From: Sphingorhabdus sp. EL138
GTDB taxonomy: Bacteria; Pseudomonadota; Alphaproteobacteria; Sphingomonadales; Sphingomonadaceae
Length of the DNA stretch: 46,484 nucleotides
Assembly (NCBI RefSeq): GCF_945862485.1
Contig: NZ_CAMAYF010000015.1
Span: 1 to 46,484, forward strand
Direction: 5' to 3'
In this document: piece after piece, positions 20,081 to 28,675 of the stretch
Position numbering within the stretch: the stretch's first letter is position 1
Layout of the letters: each line of letters begins with the position of its first letter
The notes under the pieces: model-generated
Database searches by the model: none
Told to the model about the DNA's origin: nothing
Seen by the model: only the letters and a program-made list of their open reading frames with translations
Made by a program: the position numbers and the translations under genes

Positions 20081-20860
20081 TTAATTAGAAGGCAGTTCCG
20101 TCACTTGCGGCACCTTACCTTGTGCGACCTGAACTGCAAAGATTTCGCGCATTAATTGCAAAGAGAATAAATGTGCATGGATCAGCGCAAGAATACCGTT
20201 TTGGTTCAACTTGCGCACGGTATCACCGCGAAGCTCGCGCAATTTATTTTCATCGACCATCTTAAAGCCACGATAGATGAAGGGCTGCTCCTGACCTTCT
20301 TGCTGAATAGACACTTCGCCATCCATGAGGAGGTCGAGCTTCTGGATTTCCTCAACAAAGGCGTGCGTTTGCGCGCCAGCATTTTCAAAGTCTTCGCAGA
20401 ACTTCAAAATCGCCTTAGTGTTCTCGCTTGGTTGGCCGTCTTCAAACAAAGGCTGGCCTTCTTCAAATTCACCAACCGCACCGGAAGTTGGATCAAAGCA
20501 CAACGACAGTTCGTCGGTGTCCGGACGCAGTTTTGCAAGTAGGAAGGGATAGCGGCGGACATATGCAGGGATGTAAACGGGGCGTTCAAAATGCCCTTCG
20601 TCATTCATGAAAGTGTTCACGCCTTCATTCATGCCCATCAAAACGAGTGGCACTGGGTTTTCCGATGCGGAGAAGATGATTGGATAGGTACGCGACGCTG
20701 GCACAAATTCTTCAATCGTCAACGGAATGGCATGTTGGCCCTCAAGAAATTTAGCGTTTTCGAGCATGCGTGACTTCCACGTAACATGATCGTTGCTGTT
20801 CAACGGCACGAGGTCGTTGTACAATAGCGGGAGGTTGGCGGCTTGGGGCGCGGTGGCCAT
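20081..20860 (-). CDS. SapC family protein
   Basis: Protein of 259 residues matching the SapC family, first named from a Campylobacter S-layer-associated protein and common in sphingomonads and caulobacters, often beside TonB receptors and tryptophan halogenases. Family stretches include PLLYNDLVPLN, EFVPASRTYPIIF, YIPAYVRRYPFLL and a C-terminal LALIHAHLFSLQLM. No signal peptide is seen. Its biochemical role is unknown. The ATG at 20860 is preceded by GGAG; an ATG four codons upstream overlaps that site and is rejected. A TATAAT hexamer 36-41 nt upstream of the ATG may be its -10 element. Confidence 0.9.
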   Translation of the reverse strand: MATAPQAANLPLLYNDLVPLNSNDHVTWKSRMLENAKFLEGQHAIPLTIEEFVPASRTYPIIFSASENPVPLVLMGMNEGVNTFMNDEGHFERPVYIPAYVRRYPFLLAKLRPDTDELSLCFDPTSGAVGEFEEGQPLFEDGQPSENTKAILKFCEDFENAGAQTHAFVEEIQKLDLLMDGEVSIQQEGQEQPFIYRGFKMVDENKLRELRGDTVRKLNQNGILALIHAHLFSLQLMREIFAVQVAQGKVPQVTELPSN

Positions 20861-20926
20861 ATGTAACTCCATCGTTGAATTATATTAAAAAATTTTTGAA
20901 CGCGCCGTTTAAGCGGATGCCCGCGT

Positions 20927-22366
20927 TTACGCAAGCGGAACAAGCTTGCCGGGGTTCATTATCCCTAGCGGATCGAAAGCATTTTTGATGGCCCGCAATG
21001 CGGCAAGCCGCGCTGGGTCTGCTAGGCGTTCGAACTCCGCGATTTTAGCCTGTCCAATACCATGTTCGGCAGAAAGCGACCCACCATAAGCGCGCACGCG
21101 GTCGTAAACATGCGACGTAATCGCTTTGCCGTCGCCCGCATACCAAGAGGCCACGTCAACGCCATCCGGGGCCTTGACATGAAAATGGATGTTCCCGTCG
21201 CCCAAATGCCCAAAGGCAAGCGTTTTGGTACCTGGATAGGTGCTTTCGATCACAGGCGATTCATCCTCAATGAAACGGGCCATCGCCGACACGGGGACGC
21301 TGATATCATGTTGCAATGCAGGCCCGGCCGCGCGCTCGGCCTCGGCAATGGAATCGCGGATTTTCCAGAATGCTTCGGCTTGCACTTCGTTACGCGCAAT
21401 GGTTGCGTTGCCGAGCAGATTTTCATGCATGGCCTTTTCCAACAAATGTGTCGCCAGTTCGCCGGGGTACAACTGCCCTGGATCATCCTGCACAAATTCC
21501 ATCAGCACGTGCCAGCGATGCTCAGTATCCAGCGGCCGCCGCGTTCCGGCGATATGGGTTGTCACCGCATTTAGGGCGCGCTGCGGCAGAATTTCAAACC
21601 CTTCCAAGCGTTCCCGGCCGTGCCGTTGCATGAACAACAGCAAGTCATATGCTTGGGCAGGGCTGTCAATACCGGCCCACGCGACGCAGCGATCTATCAG
21701 GGCCGGGACCGTGTGTAAGACGGCCTTGGTGACGATACCAATCGTTCCCTCTGCGCCAATCAGCAGTTGTTTTAGATCATAGCCGCGATTGTCTTTTTTC
21801 AACGGTGCCATCGCGTCATAGATGGATCCATCGGGTAAGACTGCCTCAAGGCCGGCGACGAGCATCCGCATCGTGCCGTGGCGGAGCACTTGCGTTCCGC
21901 CAGCGTTGGTCGAAATCAAACCACCAACGGTGGCAGAACCTTTTCCGCCCAGGGTAAGCGGAAAGCGTCTTCCAACCGCTGCTGCGGCTTCGTGTAGATT
22001 CTGCAAAATGACCCCCGCATCACAGCATATCAGCCCAGCATTAGCGTCAATCACGCTGATATTGTTCATCCGCCGCAGTGACAAGATTACCTGCTGACCG
22101 CTCTTATCGGGCGTTGCGCCAGCGACCATCCCGCTATTACCGCCTTGTGGAACCAGAGAAATCCGGTGCTTGGCCGCCAGTTTCACCACGGCGGCAACTT
22201 CGTCCGTGTTAGCTGGTGAAAGCAGGGCGGGCGCGGCTCCTGTAAATCGACCGCGCCAATCGGTCAGCCAAGGTGCAATCACGTCGGTTTCGTCCGAATA
22301 GCCCTTCGGTCCCAATATGGCACGAAATTCCGATAAAATCTTTACATCTGGCACAGTGTTTTCCAT
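20927..22366 (-). CDS. FAD-linked oxidase, D-2-hydroxyacid dehydrogenase type (GlcD/D2HGDH-like)
   Basis: Flavoenzyme of 479 residues oxidising a D-2-hydroxyacid such as D-2-hydroxyglutarate or D-lactate. It has the N-terminal PCMH FAD-binding fold with PQGGNSGMVAGATPD and GGLISTNAGGTQVLRHG, and the C-terminal oxidase domain with GHLGDGNIHFHV (metal-binding histidines) and SAEHGIGQAK. The D-2-hydroxyglutarate subgroup is favoured by overall pattern, which is an inference. ATG 22366 has GAGG at 6 nt; an upstream in-frame ATG lacks a site. No partner subunit genes are adjacent. Confidence 0.88.
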   Translation of the reverse strand: MENTVPDVKILSEFRAILGPKGYSDETDVIAPWLTDWRGRFTGAAPALLSPANTDEVAAVVKLAAKHRISLVPQGGNSGMVAGATPDKSGQQVILSLRRMNNISVIDANAGLICCDAGVILQNLHEAAAAVGRRFPLTLGGKGSATVGGLISTNAGGTQVLRHGTMRMLVAGLEAVLPDGSIYDAMAPLKKDNRGYDLKQLLIGAEGTIGIVTKAVLHTVPALIDRCVAWAGIDSPAQAYDLLLFMQRHGRERLEGFEILPQRALNAVTTHIAGTRRPLDTEHRWHVLMEFVQDDPGQLYPGELATHLLEKAMHENLLGNATIARNEVQAEAFWKIRDSIAEAERAAGPALQHDISVPVSAMARFIEDESPVIESTYPGTKTLAFGHLGDGNIHFHVKAPDGVDVASWYAGDGKAITSHVYDRVRAYGGSLSAEHGIGQAKIAEFERLADPARLAALRAIKNAFDPLGIMNPGKLVPLA

Positions 22367-22456
22367 TGTCCTCAACGGTCCTGGCTTGCAATTCATGATA
22401 TGTTCAACCTTATCGGGTAAAGCGATCCGAACTTCAACTTCATACCGGAATGTTTC

Positions 22457-22960
22457 TTGCGCGCACTATTGGTAATCATCCTTTTTGCGGTTGTATGGAC
22501 TAATTTGTCGCCTGCGGCATCGGCGCATTTTAAGGGCGCTGCGATTGATCGTTCGTTCACGCCATTGCTGGGGTTACAGACCGACTTTCGTCAGGTACGT
22601 TTCGACCAACGTGTCATTGTTAGATTTCCTGCCCCGGGTTCAATTCCAGCAACTATGGGTACGCAGCGTCAGTCCGTTGGTAATATCAGGTATAAGGAAA
22701 AAAAGATCGGCAAATGCTTGTTAGTCAACAGGCTCGGTGGTTCGCGCCCCGGCCCTGACCGCAGTCTGGATTTGGTGACGCGGGACGGCATTCTCATTCG
22801 CGCGTATCTGGGGGACGGCTGCCTCGCACGCGAATTCTACGCGGGGGCCTATATGGAGCGGTCGTATGACGGCAAGTTATGCGTCAATCGCGATCTTTTG
22901 CATGCACGCACTGGTGCCAAATGTGATATCGACAAATTCAGGTTGCTGATCCCGCGCTAG
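22457..22960 (+). CDS. Secreted protein of unknown function
   Basis: I do not recognise this 167-residue protein. It opens with a clear signal peptide (hydrophobic LLVIILFAVVW, likely cleavage after SPAASA near residue 22). The mature part has four cysteines (in GKCLL, DGCLA, KLCVN and AKCDI), enough for two disulfides, and ends LLIPR. It probably acts in the periplasm. No ATG fits: the start appears to be TTG at 22457, or a second TTG four codons later. It is divergent from the FAD oxidase gene. Confidence 0.65.
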   Translation: MRALLVIILFAVVWTNLSPAASAHFKGAAIDRSFTPLLGLQTDFRQVRFDQRVIVRFPAPGSIPATMGTQRQSVGNIRYKEKKIGKCLLVNRLGGSRPGPDRSLDLVTRDGILIRAYLGDGCLAREFYAGAYMERSYDGKLCVNRDLLHARTGAKCDIDKFRLLIPR

Positions 22961-23076
22961 CACCAGCGCCATCGGGCATGTATCTTGACATTTCGTGCGG
23001 CAGCGACCAATGCCCACGCTCGTCTCCATGAACTTGTCTTTGGTGGCGCTGTGCCATCTTTTTTCCGGAACACCAT

Positions 23077-24459
23077 ATGCGTTTTGCCGATATCGGCCTG
23101 TCTGACGAGTTGTTAAGAGCCTTGAGCGAGGCTGGCTATGATGCGCCGACACCAATTCAGGCGGCAGCTATTCCGCAAGTCCAGATGATGCGCGACATTA
23201 TCGCCATCGCCCAAACAGGTACAGGCAAGACAGCAAGCTTCGTTCTTCCAATGATTGACGTGCTCGCGAATGGCCGCGCGCGCGCGCGGATGCCGCGTAG
23301 CCTCATATTGGAACCAACACGCGAACTGGCCGCGCAAGTAGCAGAGAATTTTGAAAAATACGGCAAATATCATAAGCTGTCCATGGCGCTTCTGATTGGC
23401 GGCGTGCAAATGGGGGATCAGGTCAAGGCGCTTGAAAAGGGCGTTGACGTGCTGATCGCTACCCCCGGCCGGTTGATGGACTTGTTTGAGCGCGGCAAGA
23501 TTTTGCTGACTGGCTGTGAAATGCTCGTCATCGATGAGGCGGACCGTATGCTCGACATGGGCTTCATTCCCGACATTGAACATATCTGCACAAAATTGCC
23601 AACAACGCGCCAGACATTGTTGTTTTCGGCAACGATGCCGCCACCTATTAAAAAGCTGGCGGACAAGTTTTTGTCTAATCCTAAATATATTGAAGTTGCC
23701 CGTCCCGCGACCGCCAACGTCAACATCGAACAGTTTTTGGTTAACGTAACCCAGATGAAAAAGCGCGACGTGTTGCGCGACCTTCTGCGCACCGAAACAG
23801 TGTCGAACGCGATCATCTTCTGCAACCGCAAGACAACGGTGCGCGAATTGAACACCAGCCTTCAACGTCATGGCTTTCGTTCCGGCGAAATTCACGGCGA
23901 CATCGACCAAGCGTCGCGCCAAAAGCAACTGGAAGCGTTTAAGAATGGTGACATTGACCTGCTGGTGGCATCCGATGTCGCTGCACGCGGGCTTGATGTA
24001 AAGGGCGTTAGCCATGTGTTCAACTTCGATGCGCCATGGCATCCAGATGACTATGTCCACCGCATTGGCCGCACAGGACGCGCCGGTGCCAAGGGTAAAG
24101 CGTTCACTTTTGTCACGAAGGCCGACCAAGAAGCTATTGAAAGCATCGAGAAGCTGATCGGTAATAAGATCGAGCGGCTTGGTAAGATTGAAGCGCCAGT
24201 GGTAGACGAAGAGCGTGCGCCTGCAAAGCGGGGAAGCCGAACATCTTCGGCTAAGGCCAAGGAAGCGCAGTCTGACACGCCTAAGGCAGCGGCCGAAGCG
24301 CCAGAGCCAGTGCGTGAGAAAGCTGTGGCCAAACCAGCACGTGAAAAGCAAGCGTCTAAAGCTGAAACGGTTAAGCCAGATCAGTCGAACGGGGCAGCAG
24401 GTGATGATGGCTGGAATGGGCCGAGGCCGGGTTTCTTGAGCGTGGGTTTTGGCAGTTAA
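23077..24459 (+). CDS. DEAD-box ATP-dependent RNA helicase (RhlE-like)
   Basis: Unwinds RNA duplexes, typically in ribosome assembly, mRNA decay or cold adaptation. The 460-residue product shows a phenylalanine Q-motif region (PTPIQAAAIP), motif I AQTGTGKT, motif Ia PTRELAAQ, motif II DEAD (VIDEADRMLD), motif III SAT, motif V ARGLDVKGV and motif VI HRIGRTGRAG. A low-complexity, Lys/Ala/Glu-rich tail of about 80 residues follows the core and probably binds RNA. A bidirectional terminator and a REP-like repeat lie downstream. Confidence 0.96.
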   Translation: MRFADIGLSDELLRALSEAGYDAPTPIQAAAIPQVQMMRDIIAIAQTGTGKTASFVLPMIDVLANGRARARMPRSLILEPTRELAAQVAENFEKYGKYHKLSMALLIGGVQMGDQVKALEKGVDVLIATPGRLMDLFERGKILLTGCEMLVIDEADRMLDMGFIPDIEHICTKLPTTRQTLLFSATMPPPIKKLADKFLSNPKYIEVARPATANVNIEQFLVNVTQMKKRDVLRDLLRTETVSNAIIFCNRKTTVRELNTSLQRHGFRSGEIHGDIDQASRQKQLEAFKNGDIDLLVASDVAARGLDVKGVSHVFNFDAPWHPDDYVHRIGRTGRAGAKGKAFTFVTKADQEAIESIEKLIGNKIERLGKIEAPVVDEERAPAKRGSRTSSAKAKEAQSDTPKAAAEAPEPVREKAVAKPAREKQASKAETVKPDQSNGAAGDDGWNGPRPGFLSVGFGS

Positions 24460-24509
24460 GCTGCCCTGCATACGGCGGGATTAGGCGCAATTTTTCAATA
24501 TGATATTTC

Positions 24510-24586
24510 TATCGTCATCCTGAACTTGTTTCAGGATAAAGCATCAACCTAGCCTGTTATCCTGAAACAAGTTCAGGATGACGATA
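24510..24586. repeat. REP-like palindrome, copy 2 (long form)
   Basis: A perfect 30-bp inverted repeat (24510-24539 and 24557-24586) surrounds a 17-nt loop. Each arm contains its own smaller palindrome, CCTGAA-cttgt-TTCAGG. It lies between the convergent helicase and TonB-receptor genes. The core is shared with copies at 3.35 and 43.4 kb. Confidence 0.93.
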
Positions 24587-24624
24587 AATTCCAAGAACAG
24601 TTACTTTGTCTTCAATCCATAAAG

Positions 24625-24652
24625 AAAGGGCTCGCATCGCTGCGAGCCCTTT
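24625..24652. terminator. Bidirectional Rho-independent terminator
   Basis: A perfect 12-bp stem, AAAGGGCTCGCA (24625-24636) with TGCGAGCCCTTT (24641-24652), with a TCGC loop, is followed by further T on the plus strand and preceded by an A-rich stretch. It can end both the helicase transcript and the convergent receptor transcript. Confidence 0.9.
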
Positions 24653-24674
24653 TTCATTTAAGTTAGCGAAGTTC

Positions 24675-27458
24675 CTAGAACTTACCGCGCACTGTGATGC
24701 CATAAGTCCGGGGTTCTGCAAGGAATTGGGACATCAGCTGGCGGCCACCTGGATATTGTGGATCTACAAATGGTGCTGAAGTTGCACCCGCCTGGAATGG
24801 CGAGTTGAAGGCAACCTGGGCATAATCCTGATTGAAGATGTTCTGGCCCCAAAGCTCAATGCCCCAGGATTCATCAGGACCGCGCAGACCAATACGTGCG
24901 TTGAATACGGCGAAACCGTCTTGCTCCTTCTGCGGGAACAGGTCGGAACCGGTGTTGTAATCGCTGGTCATACGACCGTCGATGTACACCAGACCGCTCA
25001 TGCCGTTGCTGCCAATGTCCGGCGTCCATGTGACACTTGAGGTGGCAACGAATTCAGGTGCGTTCGACAAATTGTCACCTGGCAACTTACGCAGCGCGGG
25101 GTCAAGAGGTGCACCGGTTTTGCTGCCGACCAGATTGTCACGGTAGCTCGTTTTTGCATATGTCAGACCTGCAGCCATGCGGAAGTTACGTGCGGGCACC
25201 AAGGATGCTTCAAGCTCGACGCCTTGTGCGCGAACACCGTAGCCGACATCGCTTGCCGCACAGGCACCCGTTGTTGCCGCTGCTGCATTGAAGTTGGTTC
25301 CGGCTGCGGACAAGTTTTGGTCACGGTCGGCACCACCCAAATCCGTGCCGCAACCGTTGATCGATTGAACAAGGAACACGGTGCCGTTGAATGTATTCAG
25401 CTGGAAATTGCTGAAGTCCGAACGGAAGGCAGAAACACTCAGGCCAAATGGACCGTTGGAGAATTTCGCACCTAGTTCATAGCTGTCCACCAGTTCGGGG
25501 TCGAATTGGAGCCTGCCCGTCAACGCCTGCGCGCCACCGGATGCTGCAAATGTGCCAATTGGTGACTTAAGCGCAGAACGGTCGAGGTTGAAACCACCAG
25601 CCTTATAGCCACGTGCAAAACTGCCGTAGACCAGCAGATCGTCAGTTGCTTTCCAGGAGAGGATTGCGGTGCCGGTGAATTCATCTTCGCTGCGCTTGTC
25701 GCTAATCGAGACGCCGTTCAGTTCCGCTGTCGAGTTGCCTTGGCAAGCCAGACCAATCAATGAGCCCGCAAGCGCACGTGCCGTTGCGGTTGTGAGCGGG
25801 TTGCCCAAATCGTCGGTCACAAGGCCTTGGACTGCTGTACACGCTGTGTTGTCATTGCCGAAGGTCGCGTTGAACTTTTTCTTGTCGCTGGTGTAGCGAA
25901 GGCCAAGTGTCAGATCGAGCGCATCGGTAATGTGCAGGATGCTGTGCGTGAATGCCGCGAAGTTCGTGCCGTTCTGGAAATAACGGTCGTTGGTGGTGCC
26001 CAGATTGTTGAGGTTATCAAGCCGCGTAAACGCCGCCAATATATCCGGAGCGGATATACCCGATGCACCACCGATAGTTGCGGTACCGACGCCAGGGATC
26101 ACACATGATGGGCTGGTAGGCGAATAAAGCCCAGCCAAACCGCCACCCGAAATGATGCGGCATGTTGCAAAGCGACCATATTGGTTACCGAAGCGGAGAT
26201 TGTCGCGCACAGTCAGTTTTTCGTTGGCGAAGAACCCGCCGACCAACCAGTCAAGCTTGCCGTCAAATGCCTCACCCTGCAGACGTAGTTCCTGCGTAAA
26301 AGTGTGGAACTGACGATAGGCGTCGTCACCTGGCGCACGGTACAGAATGTCGACTTCACCATAATCGGTGTCGGACGCCTGACCGGAACGATACTGGCGG
26401 TAAGCCGTAATCGATGTCAAAGTTGCACCGCCAAAGTCATAATCGACTTGGCCGGAGAAACCATAATCTTTGGTTTCACCGGAGAAGACGCGGTTCGGGC
26501 TAACCGACACATTACGGCCGAAGCCTTGGTTGAACGCGGCCAATGGCTGACCCAAGTCGCGCAATACATTGATGATGTTGTTGGATGTTGCTGTTGAAGC
26601 TACGCCTGTCGTGCTTGGATTGTTCAGGTCGCCAATAAATTGATTAACGGTCCGGTCGACATAGGTTGCCGCGCAACATTCTTCTGTGCGGAAGGTGTAG
26701 TCACCAATCAAACGAACAGACAACGCGTCTGTTGGTTCGAACAGCAACTGGCCACGCAGAAAATAACGGTCACGATTGTTGATGTCGTGGCCATTTTGGT
26801 CATCACGGTAGAAACCGTCACGCTTGACGTATACGCCGTCAATACGGAACGCCAATTGCTCCGAAATCGGGCCAGTAAAGCTTGTCGCGGCGCGCATGAA
26901 GTCATAATTGCCGTACGTCAGCTCGCCGCTGCCACCAAAGGTGAAGCTTGGCTTTTTCGAATAAATGCTGATCAGACCAGCCGACGAGTTACGTCCACCC
27001 AGCGTGCCCTGGGGACCACGCTGCACTTCGACGCGGTCGATCTCGCCAAGCTCGTTCAGGCCAATGCCCGAACGTGAACGGTAAACGCCGTCGATGAATA
27101 CCGGAACCGAGCTTTCAAGACCGGGGTTATCGCCTACGGTGCCAATGCCGCGAATACGGGCCGAGCCATTGGCTTCTGATCCGGTTGAGGACACGAGCAA
27201 AGATGGCGCAACTTGGTTCAGCTGACGAATGTCGTTGGCGCCACTGTTTTGCAGCGTTTCCGCGTTAACAGCAGAAATTGCGACAGGGACGTCGGAGAGC
27301 ACTTGGCTACGGCCTTGCGCCGTAACAACGATTTCAGCGTCGGATGTGTCTTCGGCTTGAGACGCTTCTTGCGCGAATGCCAGACTGGGCATGACAAGTG
27401 CGAGGCAGGCGGCCGACAAGTTCAAGGCAAGGTTAAAAGGATTGTCACGTCGTAACAT
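24675..27458 (-). CDS. TonB-dependent outer-membrane receptor
   Basis: Outer-membrane 22-strand barrel with N-terminal plug that imports a scarce ligand using TonB energy; 927 residues. A signal peptide (LALNLSAACLALVMPSLAFA, cleavage before QEAS) is followed by the TonB box region AEIVVTAQ, the plug (RIRGIGTVGDNPGL, VEVQRGPQGTLGGRNSSAGLI) and a barrel ending in Phe (TVRGKF), as needed for BAM-mediated insertion. Several loop cysteine pairs, including an adjacent CC near residue 250, are visible. The ligand is unknown. The ATG at 27458 has AGGAGAG. It has its own upstream region rich in inverted repeats. Confidence 0.95.
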   Translation of the reverse strand: MLRRDNPFNLALNLSAACLALVMPSLAFAQEASQAEDTSDAEIVVTAQGRSQVLSDVPVAISAVNAETLQNSGANDIRQLNQVAPSLLVSSTGSEANGSARIRGIGTVGDNPGLESSVPVFIDGVYRSRSGIGLNELGEIDRVEVQRGPQGTLGGRNSSAGLISIYSKKPSFTFGGSGELTYGNYDFMRAATSFTGPISEQLAFRIDGVYVKRDGFYRDDQNGHDINNRDRYFLRGQLLFEPTDALSVRLIGDYTFRTEECCAATYVDRTVNQFIGDLNNPSTTGVASTATSNNIINVLRDLGQPLAAFNQGFGRNVSVSPNRVFSGETKDYGFSGQVDYDFGGATLTSITAYRQYRSGQASDTDYGEVDILYRAPGDDAYRQFHTFTQELRLQGEAFDGKLDWLVGGFFANEKLTVRDNLRFGNQYGRFATCRIISGGGLAGLYSPTSPSCVIPGVGTATIGGASGISAPDILAAFTRLDNLNNLGTTNDRYFQNGTNFAAFTHSILHITDALDLTLGLRYTSDKKKFNATFGNDNTACTAVQGLVTDDLGNPLTTATARALAGSLIGLACQGNSTAELNGVSISDKRSEDEFTGTAILSWKATDDLLVYGSFARGYKAGGFNLDRSALKSPIGTFAASGGAQALTGRLQFDPELVDSYELGAKFSNGPFGLSVSAFRSDFSNFQLNTFNGTVFLVQSINGCGTDLGGADRDQNLSAAGTNFNAAAATTGACAASDVGYGVRAQGVELEASLVPARNFRMAAGLTYAKTSYRDNLVGSKTGAPLDPALRKLPGDNLSNAPEFVATSSVTWTPDIGSNGMSGLVYIDGRMTSDYNTGSDLFPQKEQDGFAVFNARIGLRGPDESWGIELWGQNIFNQDYAQVAFNSPFQAGATSAPFVDPQYPGGRQLMSQFLAEPRTYGITVRGKF

Positions 27459-27561
27459 CTGTTCTCTCCTAATGGACACATTGTTTAACAAAGTAGCGAA
27501 AGGGCATTTGAATGTCATTGCTCTAAACCACTATGCGCTTTGAAAATTTGCCGGTGCGTCA

Positions 27562-27576
27562 ATATTGCAACAATAT
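27562..27576. promoter_or_regulatory. Inverted repeat ATATTG-N3-CAATAT upstream of TonB receptor
   Basis: A perfect 6-bp inverted repeat with a CAA centre, about 105 nt before the receptor ATG. It could be an operator, but AT-rich 6-bp arms can arise by chance. Confidence 0.35.
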
Positions 27577-27602
27577 CAGCATTGATGCCTCGAGCCGCGA
27601 CA

Positions 27603-27652
27603 TTTCACCGTGAAAATCATTCACGATTTCACGTCATGATGCTGCGCAGCAT
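27603..27652. promoter_or_regulatory. Cluster of TTTCAC/GTGAAA half-sites plus 14-bp palindrome
   Basis: TTTCAC-C-GTGAAA (27603-27615) is a perfect palindrome; the second half also pairs as GTGAA-N5-TTCAC (27610-27624), and another TTTCACG follows at 27627. A separate uninterrupted palindrome ATGCTGCGCAGCAT lies at 27639-27652, 7 nt past the oxidoreductase stop. The half-site cluster looks like a multi-site operator for the receptor gene; the palindrome could be a 3'-end structure of the upstream operon. Both readings are inference. Confidence 0.45.
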
Positions 27653-27658
27653 TTTGCG

Positions 27659-28675
27659 TTAGAGCTTAACTAACATTTTGCCAGTGTTTTCGCCGCTGAA
27701 CAGTCCGATGAAAGCTTCAGGTGTTTTTTCCAGCCCATTCTTCACGGTTTCGCGGCCCTTGACCGCCCCAGATTGAATGAGGGCAGCCATGTCGGCGTTG
27801 AACTCTGGCACCTGCGCGTAAAAATCAGGGTACAGAAAGCCTTTGATCATGACCCTTTTGCCAATGATCATTGGCAGATACTGCATCGGTTGCGCCTTAA
27901 AGTCATTATAGACGTCAATCATGCCGCAGATGGCAAAGCGCGCCCATTCGCTGGACGTCGCAAGTGCGGCGTCAAAATGTTCACCGCCGACATTGTCAAA
28001 ATACACATCAATACCAGCTTCGCCGATATCCTTCAGTGCGGCCATCAATTGCGGCAGCACCTTGCCGGATTTATAATCAATCACAGCATCGGCACCGAGC
28101 TCCTTCACCCAAGCGCATTTGTCAGCGCCGCCAGCCGAGCCTATCACTTTCATGCCCTTGGCCTTAGCGATTTGCGTGACGGTAGAGCCCACCGCGCCCG
28201 CCGCAGCCGACACGAAGATCACTTCACCCGCCTTAGCCTCGGCAACCTTTAACAAGCCGAACCATGCGGTGCCGCCGGGCATTCCGATGATGCTGAGCCA
28301 ATGCTGGTCGGGTACGCCAAGGTCAGGCAGTTTCGCCGGCGGCATTCCTGCAGGAGGCGTTTTGCCGCCGCCAAAGACGACAGAGTCCCGCCAGCCGGCC
28401 ATGTGCAGCACCCTCGCCCCAACGGGGAACTCTGCATTATTGCTTTCAGTGACGGTGCCAACTGCGCCGCCAGTCATGGGTTCGCCCAACATGAACGGAT
28501 CTGCATAGCTTTTTGCATCATTCATGCGTCCGCGCATATAGGGATCGACCGAAAGCCATCCATTGGTCACGCGAAACTCGTCCGCGCCAAGGGGGGCGTC
28601 TGGATGTTCAACAATGGCAAAATTGCTGCTGTTCGGAAGCCCAACCGGGCGGCTAGCCAATGTCCATGCGCGCAT
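27659..28675 (-). CDS. NADP-dependent medium-chain oxidoreductase (prostaglandin/leukotriene reductase-like)
   Basis: Cytoplasmic zinc-independent MDR enzyme of 338 residues, like bacterial CurA and YncB and the leukotriene B4 dehydrogenase group, which reduce alpha,beta-enones. Markers are SVDPYMRGRM, the NADP-binding SAAAGAVGSTVTQIAKAKG, YFDNVGG and a C-terminal GENTGKMLVKL. The start codon overlaps the stop of the preceding amidohydrolase by one base (TAATG) and GGAGAG within that gene's end is its ribosome site, so the two are translationally coupled. It is the last gene of a three-gene operon. Confidence 0.92.
   Translation of the reverse strand: MRAWTLASRPVGLPNSSNFAIVEHPDAPLGADEFRVTNGWLSVDPYMRGRMNDAKSYADPFMLGEPMTGGAVGTVTESNNAEFPVGARVLHMAGWRDSVVFGGGKTPPAGMPPAKLPDLGVPDQHWLSIIGMPGGTAWFGLLKVAEAKAGEVIFVSAAAGAVGSTVTQIAKAKGMKVIGSAGGADKCAWVKELGADAVIDYKSGKVLPQLMAALKDIGEAGIDVYFDNVGGEHFDAALATSSEWARFAICGMIDVYNDFKAQPMQYLPMIIGKRVMIKGFLYPDFYAQVPEFNADMAALIQSGAVKGRETVKNGLEKTPEAFIGLFSGENTGKMLVKL

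Noticed and set aside
23113-24471. 452-codon open frame on the minus strand opposite the helicase
   Set aside because: It mirrors the complete DEAD-box motif set on the plus strand; the product shows no family features and no ribosome site.
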